From Candidatus Enterococcus moelleringii (lineage in GTDB: Bacteria; Bacillota; Bacilli; Lactobacillales; Enterococcaceae): a DNA stretch of 64,000 nucleotides. Made by a program: the position numbers and the translations under genes. The stretch covers positions 1 to 64,000 of the forward strand of contig NZ_JAFREM010000010.1 in NCBI RefSeq assembly GCF_017377575.1, written 5' to 3'. Shown here one piece after another: positions 59,728 to 64,000 of this stretch; the stretch's first letter is position 1; every line of letters begins with the position of its first letter. The notes under the pieces were generated by a model. The model saw only the letters and a list, made by a program, of their open reading frames with translations, had not been told where the DNA came from and ran no database searches.

Positions 59728-60735
59728 TTACCCTCTTTGCAATTGCGGAAACTCGATCATTACTTCGGTATACTCCCCTAAAACCGAATCAATCGACAGA
59801 CCCAGCCCCAGTTTGTCACATAAGCGCTTGCACAAATACAGTCCAATCCCCGAAGATTTTTCATGAATACGGCCTTTTTTTCCAGTAAAACCTTTATCAA
59901 AAATCCGAGGCAGCTCCTCTTGGCTAATCCCTAAGCCGTTATCACGGATGACTAAACAAGTCCCCGACGCCGTTTTTCTAGCATAAAAACAAAGATCCGG
60001 ATTATCGCTGCGATATTGTATACTGTTGTTGATGATTTGCGTTAGGATAAAAAGTACCCACTTTCTATCCATCCAAACAACTTCTTCATCCACTTCTACC
60101 TGAATCCGAAAGCCATGACCGATTAACTGCCGCTGGCTTTTCTGAATCGCCTCGTGAACTACCGTAGCCAGCGAAACCTCCTGCAGCAAATAGTCCTTAT
60201 TCGCCTCACCACTGCGAGCATAAAATAACGCCTGCTCTACGTAATAATCCACCAAACGCCATTCCTCCAGCAGCTCCTGCTTTTGCTGATCCGCCAACGA
60301 CAAATTCTCCAGCATCAGCTGACTCGCCGCAATCGGCGTCTTCACATCATGTACCCACTGCTCGATGTATTCCTGATATTCCTCAAAGCTCCGACGGTAA
60401 TCCGAAACCTGCTGGGTCATGGAGCGATTCGCTTCCCGCAGAAGATCAAAATAACACTGCTCCAAAGCTGATCGAGGTTTTCCCGCAATTTCCGCCAACA
60501 GATTCTTTTGATCTAAGGCCGCCATCGTCTCTTTCAATTTCCTGATTCGTTGCCGCTGACGAAAAAACTGCCAGCCGTAATAGAAAAGCAATACCAGCAA
60601 CCAAATACCAAAGATCAAAAATAAATAATCTCCAGCAACTCCAATAAACCGCAAAAAAATCGCCAAGGCCACGCCGCCAAAACCATTCAATACCAGCGAT
60701 AAATAATGATCATCTAAAAATTGTTTAATTGTCAT
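59728..60735 (-). CDS. Bce-type intramembrane-sensing histidine kinase
   Basis: 335 residues. Two N-terminal membrane helices separated by only a few residues (YLSLVLNGFGGVALAIFLRF; YLFLIFGIWLLVLLFYYGW), typical of kinases that sense through their ABC transporter. Phospho-histidine in EQWVHDVKTPIAAS; ATPase motifs INNSIQYRSD, DNGLGISQEE and SSGIGLYLCK. ATGA overlap with the regulator gene. Confidence 0.93.
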   Translation of the reverse strand: MTIKQFLDDHYLSLVLNGFGGVALAIFLRFIGVAGDYLFLIFGIWLLVLLFYYGWQFFRQRQRIRKLKETMAALDQKNLLAEIAGKPRSALEQCYFDLLREANRSMTQQVSDYRRSFEEYQEYIEQWVHDVKTPIAASQLMLENLSLADQQKQELLEEWRLVDYYVEQALFYARSGEANKDYLLQEVSLATVVHEAIQKSQRQLIGHGFRIQVEVDEEVVWMDRKWVLFILTQIINNSIQYRSDNPDLCFYARKTASGTCLVIRDNGLGISQEELPRIFDKGFTGKKGRIHEKSSGIGLYLCKRLCDKLGLGLSIDSVLGEYTEVMIEFPQLQRG

Positions 60736-61403
60736 ATCAAATACCCCTGTCGATATTTGGTTTGGATGAAGTTAGACAGGCCGATTTGCAGAAGCTTTTT
60801 CCGCAGCCGAGTCACATGCAAGCTCAAAGCATTGTCATCGATATATAGCTGATTGTTCCATAAATAATCAATCAAATCACCGCGACTGACGATCGTCTCC
60901 TTGTGCAAAAACAAAAAATGCAAAATCTGCAATTCATTCTTCGTCAGCTCCACCGTTTGCTGGGCAAAGGTTGCCGTCGATTTAGCCAATGACATTGTGA
61001 CTCCTTTATAAACAAGTTCACTGCTTGTATCATTACTGCCTGCCCGTTTCAATAACGCCTTGATTTTCAGCAACAAAAGTGAAATGTTGTAAGGCTTGGT
61101 TATGTAATCATCGCCGCCTAACATCATCCCCTGAATCTCGTCCTCCACCGCCGAACGACTGGTCACAAAAATAATCGGCACATCCGACTCCGCCCGAATC
61201 TCGCTGCAAATCGTAAAGCCGCTTGTTGTTTGCTCCTTTAAATTCACATCCAGCAACACCAAATCAATCGCCGCTTCATTAATTTGCAGAGGGATTTTTG
61301 CATACTCCTCCACCACTTCCACATCGTACTGATTGTTCCGCAAAATCAATGCCAGCTCCCGCTCAATCACCGGATCATCTTCCACAATTAAAATTTTCGC
61401 CAT
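60732..61403 (-). CDS. Bce-type OmpR-family response regulator
   Basis: 223 residues. Receiver domain with VEDDP, phospho-Asp in VLLDVNL, TSRSA and KPYNISLLLLK; winged-helix C terminus with ELTKNELQILHFLFLHK and HVTRLRKKLLQIG. The ATG at 61403 has AGGTGA upstream; a GTG nine bases earlier is the alternative. First gene of the four-gene module. Confidence 0.93.
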   Translation of the reverse strand: MAKILIVEDDPVIERELALILRNNQYDVEVVEEYAKIPLQINEAAIDLVLLDVNLKEQTTSGFTICSEIRAESDVPIIFVTSRSAVEDEIQGMMLGGDDYITKPYNISLLLLKIKALLKRAGSNDTSSELVYKGVTMSLAKSTATFAQQTVELTKNELQILHFLFLHKETIVSRGDLIDYLWNNQLYIDDNALSLHVTRLRKKLLQIGLSNFIQTKYRQGYLI

Positions 61404-61510
61404 TCCCGTCACCTGCTTCCTGTACTAACTGTCTTAATTAACTATAGCCTATTTGCAAAGACCGATACAACCGGCTAAAGGCGGAAAACTAATAATTTTG
61501 ATTGATAGAT

Positions 61511-61675
61511 ATGATGACAAAATTCACTGAAGGAAAAGTTCCCTTCGATATAGCCTTTCCAAAACGTAAAAAAGCATCGCTAGATTTAGCTAAAATAGTA
61601 GAAACAATCCCTAAAACAAAGATTTCTTCACAGGAAGATTTAGAAAAGTGGCTGGAACCAAACAAAAAAGCCTGA
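61511..61675 (+). CDS. Doubtful 54-residue frame
   Basis: Reads MMTKFTEGKVPFDIAFPKRK... to SSQEDLEKWLEPNKKA. Composition looks protein-like and the end resembles small antitoxin-type tails, but there is no ribosome site and no clear promoter. It may be the 3' part of a decayed gene. Its stop lies inside the terminator hairpin that follows. Confidence 0.3.
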   Translation: MMTKFTEGKVPFDIAFPKRKKASLDLAKIVETIPKTKISSQEDLEKWLEPNKKA

Positions 61676-61690
61676 AAAATTCAGACTTTT
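61665..61690. terminator. Bidirectional terminator, first copy of a repeated hairpin
   Basis: AAAAGCCTGA pairs with TCAGACTTTT (one mismatch), A and T runs outside. It can end the RNase HI transcript on the minus strand. An almost identical hairpin lies at 62401-62429. Confidence 0.65.
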
Positions 61691-61706
61691 CATTCACTAC
61701 TTATCA

Positions 61707-62306
61707 TCATGCCAAATTAATCCGCGTCCCTTTATCGGCCAACTCATCCGCTAAATCATTCAGTCTATCACCCGAATGGCCCTTAACCTTAACAAAACGC
61801 ACAGTCATATCTTGTGTCAATTCATCAAACAAAGCAACATAAGCTTGAGCGATTGGTGCATTGGCTGCCCATTGTTTCTCCGCCCAAGAAGCAATTCCCT
61901 GGTAATCGTAATAAATTTTGATTTTATCGACCTTATTGGCTTTCGCCCATTTCACAGCTTCGATGCAGGCGAAAACTTCCCCGGCGATTTGGTAGCTGGA
62001 TACATATTTCGGATCATTGCCGCCAAAAGACAACTCTTCAATAATTTGATCGCCCTTCAAAATAACCACACCCGAACCATATTGCTGGCGGCCTTTGTTA
62101 AATGATCCGTCAACATAAGCCTGGTATTCATTTGGAAGCGTCGGCGTGTCTTCAGTACTCATATTGACAAAATTCTCTGCCTCTTCCCGCGTTGGAAAAG
62201 ACTTAAAAATTGATCCCTTAAAACCGCTGACTTGTTTTTGCGCCTCGCTCCAAGTCGTATATACACCCGGCTTGCGCCCGATTCTGATTCCGTAAAACTT
62301 TGCCAC
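61707..62306 (-). CDS. rnhA: Ribonuclease HI with N-terminal Cauli_VI (RNA/DNA hybrid-binding) domain
   Basis: 199 residues. Residues 1-50 form the caulimovirus-VI-type hybrid-binding domain (YGIRIGRKPGVYTTWSEAQK; FKSFPTREEAENFV). The RNase H domain has catalytic acids in AYVDGSFNKGR, GEVFACIEAV, IYYDYQG and DRLNDLADELAD. It cleaves RNA in RNA-DNA hybrids. Single gene. Confidence 0.92.
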   Translation of the reverse strand: MAKFYGIRIGRKPGVYTTWSEAQKQVSGFKGSIFKSFPTREEAENFVNMSTEDTPTLPNEYQAYVDGSFNKGRQQYGSGVVILKGDQIIEELSFGGNDPKYVSSYQIAGEVFACIEAVKWAKANKVDKIKIYYDYQGIASWAEKQWAANAPIAQAYVALFDELTQDMTVRFVKVKGHSGDRLNDLADELADKGTRINLA

Positions 62307-62400
62307 TGATTCGTGCTCCTATCTGATTGTAAAATTTGTCCTTCTCATTATAGCTTACCTGTCAGATTTTTACAGTTATCTTTTTCAAAAAAAGCTCGCC

Positions 62401-62429
62401 AAAAAAGCCTGAAAAAAATTCAGACTTTT
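62401..62429 (-). terminator. Terminator, second copy of the repeated hairpin
   Basis: AAAAGCCTGA and TCAGACTTTT again flank a short A-rich loop. It overlaps the end of the small HTH gene, whose stop is at 62420. Confidence 0.6.
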
Positions 62430-62731
62430 GCTTGATTGTTACGCTGGTGCTTCTTAGCAGCTGTTTCGTCGATTTTTATAATTAACTCTATCCCGTTGTC
62501 GAAATCTTCAATCAACAAATCAATTACCTTTTCCTCTAGACCGCGAAGCTTGGACTTGCCTTTTGACCAATTGTCTATTGTCCGTTCGTTAACGCCCATT
62601 AACTCCGACAAGCTAAGGTGTTGATCGTTAGCTTGTCGCGTGACAATTTTTATTTGATCAGCGTATTTACGACTTTCTTCTTTTCTAGCTGCTTCTTCCT
62701 TACAGTCAATGTTCTCCTTTTGTTCCTGCAA
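62420..62731 (-). CDS. Small HTH protein, second of an overlapping pair
   Basis: 103 residues, probable TTG start behind AGAGGAACGC. After a charged N-terminal helix comes an HTH-like stretch (LSLSELMGVNERTIDNWSKG) followed by KSKLRGLEEKVIDLLIEDF, as in XRE/HigA-like proteins. It overlaps the upstream gene by 26 bases, so the two are translated together. Function unknown; a regulator or toxin-antitoxin partner is possible. Confidence 0.6.
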   Translation of the reverse strand: MQEQKENIDCKEEAARKEESRKYADQIKIVTRQANDQHLSLSELMGVNERTIDNWSKGKSKLRGLEEKVIDLLIEDFDNGIELIIKIDETAAKKHQRNNQAKV

Positions 62732-63053
62732 GCGTTCCTCTAAAATGGGACTTAATTTTAGCAGGTGTTAGTAAAGCTTCCAAACGCTCAGCGTATATGC
62801 CCAGTTCATTGGCAAGTTCTTCGAAGGTCCAGTTCATATTATTGGATACAGCAAGCAATTCTTTAGTCTTATCTTTATACGAAATGTTCTGCCAGAATCC
62901 CAAGTTTAAAGCTTCTGGATTAATTAACATTCGCATCAGCTCCTTTATTGACTTAACAAGAGTTACTATCGTTAGAAAATCCGGCACCGCCCAGCCTAAA
63001 AACTCATACGAATGATACGGCCTCATCAACTTACCTGAAATCTTGATTGTCAT
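62706..63053 (-). CDS. Small protein with an HTH-like C terminus, first of the pair
   Basis: 115 residues from the ATG at 63053, which has GGAGG upstream. I do not recognise the N-terminal 75 residues (MTIKISGKLMRPYHSYEFLG). Residues about 80-105 (MNWTFEELANELGIYAERLE) look like a helix-turn-helix. It overlaps the following gene. It could be the toxin-like member of a two-gene module, but nothing proves that. Confidence 0.55.
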   Translation of the reverse strand: MTIKISGKLMRPYHSYEFLGWAVPDFLTIVTLVKSIKELMRMLINPEALNLGFWQNISYKDKTKELLAVSNNMNWTFEELANELGIYAERLEALLTPAKIKSHFRGTLAGTKGEH

Positions 63054-63173
63054 TCTCTTACCTCCGATTATACGCAAACTGCCAGTGTTTGCAACTTTGA
63101 ATCCAGAAGGCTTTTATCCATTTCCTTCTATTATAAAGATACGCAAAAAGGAGAGACTTATTTCCGTCCACCC

Positions 63174-63219
63174 AAAAAAAAGCAATGAACTGATAGAATC
63201 ACCCATCAACTCATTGCTT
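63174..63219 (-). terminator. Terminator after the PTS IID gene
   Basis: GCAATGA at 63182-63188 pairs with TCATTGC at 63211-63217; eight T residues follow on the minus strand. Confidence 0.8.
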
Positions 63220-63229
63220 CCTATCTAAT

Positions 63230-64000
63230 TTACAAAACACCAAAATATTTCAAAATAATCGTCAAAACCATCATCGTGATGATTAACGCCGCCGCATGTT
63301 TACCTTGGTTCTTTTTCAAAATGCGGTAAACGATAAAGGTAACCAGCAAGCTAAGGAAAGATGGCATAATCTTATCCAGCATTTCTTGAACGGCGATTAC
63401 ATTTCCGCCGACATCGCCAGTAACGTTAGACTTAACTGCAATTTCCAGCGGAGTGACTACCTTGATGACACTGGCAATCAATGAGCCTACCACCATCAAC
63501 CCCACAACATTGGCCATAGTTGAAATACGATGAATAATATCACTGTTTTGATTTTCATTCAGAAATTCAATCCCTTTACGGTAGCCGTAGATCACCGCAA
63601 AATATCGGCCAACAATATTGACTACGTTATACATGATAAACATGAAGATTGGTCCGATAATACTGCCGCTTAAGGCGAATGATGCCCCGATACTTCCCAC
63701 AATCGGTACCCAGGTAAACTTCACTAAGCTGTCCCCTAAACCGGCTAATGGTCCCATCAACCCAGTTTTCAGCGGATTGATCCCCTCTTTTTCGTCTGGT
63801 CCAGTGGCTTCCTCCATGGCAGCAGTCAATCCAAGAATCGCCGCATCGCCATTGACATGGGAATTGTAGAAAACCGTGTGGCGCAGCATAGCCTGCCGCA
63901 AGTCTTCCTTGTCAGGATAAATCTTTTCCAATGCCGGTGAAATAGCTCGCAGAAAACCGACTCCTTGCAGCGTTTCATAATTCAACGGAATTCTCATAGT
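63230..64000 (-). CDS. PTS mannose-family EIID, 5' end cut by the window edge
   Basis: At least 256 residues of a ManZ-type IID membrane subunit. Family blocks are NYETLQGVGFLRAISPALEK, HTVFYNSHVNGDAAILGLTA, EEATGPDEKEGINPLKTGLM and GPLAGLGDSLVKFTW. Complete IID proteins carry some 20-30 more residues before NYE..., and the frame stays open to the last base, so the start is outside. Sugar unknown; the IIC, IIB and IIA partners should lie beyond the right edge. Confidence 0.93.
   Translation of the reverse strand, partial: TMRIPLNYETLQGVGFLRAISPALEKIYPDKEDLRQAMLRHTVFYNSHVNGDAAILGLTAAMEEATGPDEKEGINPLKTGLMGPLAGLGDSLVKFTWVPIVGSIGASFALSGSIIGPIFMFIMYNVVNIVGRYFAVIYGYRKGIEFLNENQNSDIIHRISTMANVVGLMVVGSLIASVIKVVTPLEIAVKSNVTGDVGGNVIAVQEMLDKIMPSFLSLLVTFIVYRILKKNQGKHAAALIITMMVLTIILKYFGVL

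Noticed and set aside
1-64000. CRISPR arrays, tRNA or rRNA genes, prophage or complete insertion sequences
   Set aside because: No regularly spaced repeats, no cloverleaf or rRNA-like stretch, and no transposase, integrase or phage structural gene was recognised by reading both strands.

Overview
The window is a Gram-positive, low-to-mid GC chromosome segment. Enterococcus or a close relative is the best fit. Supporting signs are AGGAGG-type ribosome sites, many GTG and TTG starts, dense PTS content, Bce-type peptide-resistance modules, cre-like sites and a Cauli_VI/RNase HI fusion. No rRNA, tRNA, CRISPR array or intact insertion sequence was seen.

Layout. (1) 0-7.3 kb: deoC, a threonine-aldolase-like PLP enzyme, and a minus-strand polyol operon (epimerase, SIS isomerase, mtlD, mtlF, mtlA) divergent from a DeoR-family regulator. 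(2) 7.4-14.8 kb: an orphan antitoxin, two paralogous HAD phosphatases around a GatZ/KbaZ-like protein, and a fructose-family PTS (IIC, IIB, IIA) with a PRD regulator. Two promoters here share the motif TGCAACAAGT. (3) 15.6-16.7 kb: an unrecognised 378-residue protein. (4) 16.8-31.4 kb: a minus-strand glycyl-radical bacterial microcompartment operon. It holds BMC-H, BMC-T, PduL, a flavoprotein, CoA-acylating aldehyde dehydrogenase, alcohol dehydrogenase, glycyl radical diol dehydratase, its activase, a full pyruvate:ferredoxin/flavodoxin oxidoreductase, a BMC-H with a charged tail, another BMC-H, a possible microprotein, BMC-P and a SAM synthetase. A divergent cytosolic PocR-domain two-component system (31.6-33.7 kb) probably senses the diol. 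(5) 33.7-41.3 kb: aldehyde dehydrogenase, serine hydrolase, and a two-component/ABC exporter operon whose permease is split by one in-frame stop. (6) 41.3-46.2 kb: SASA esterase, a decayed YafQ toxin, an Eis-like acetyltransferase, a LysR regulator, and a stand-alone cobalamin riboswitch RNA. (7) 46.2-56.6 kb: a complete ornithine degradation operon (orr, permease, ord, ortA, ortB, oraS, oraE, glmL-like) with a divergent AraC regulator. (8) 56.8-64 kb: a BceRSAB-like module, RNase HI, two small HTH proteins and a truncated mannose-family PTS IID.

How the genes fit together. In the microcompartment, active-site residues point to dehydration of a vicinal diol (1,2-propanediol or glycerol) rather than choline cleavage. 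The aldehyde would then be disproportionated to alcohol and acyl phosphate with internal recycling of NAD and CoA. The operon also encodes what the radical activase consumes: SAM (MetK) and, plausibly, low-potential electrons (PFOR). The ornithine operon encodes L-ornithine to D-ornithine, 2,4-diaminopentanoate, 2-amino-4-oxopentanoate, then alanine plus acetyl-CoA. Its mutase needs adenosylcobalamin, and a cobalamin riboswitch with its own promoter and terminator but no downstream gene lies just past the operon. Both operons have cre-like sites near their promoters and divergent AraC-type regulators.
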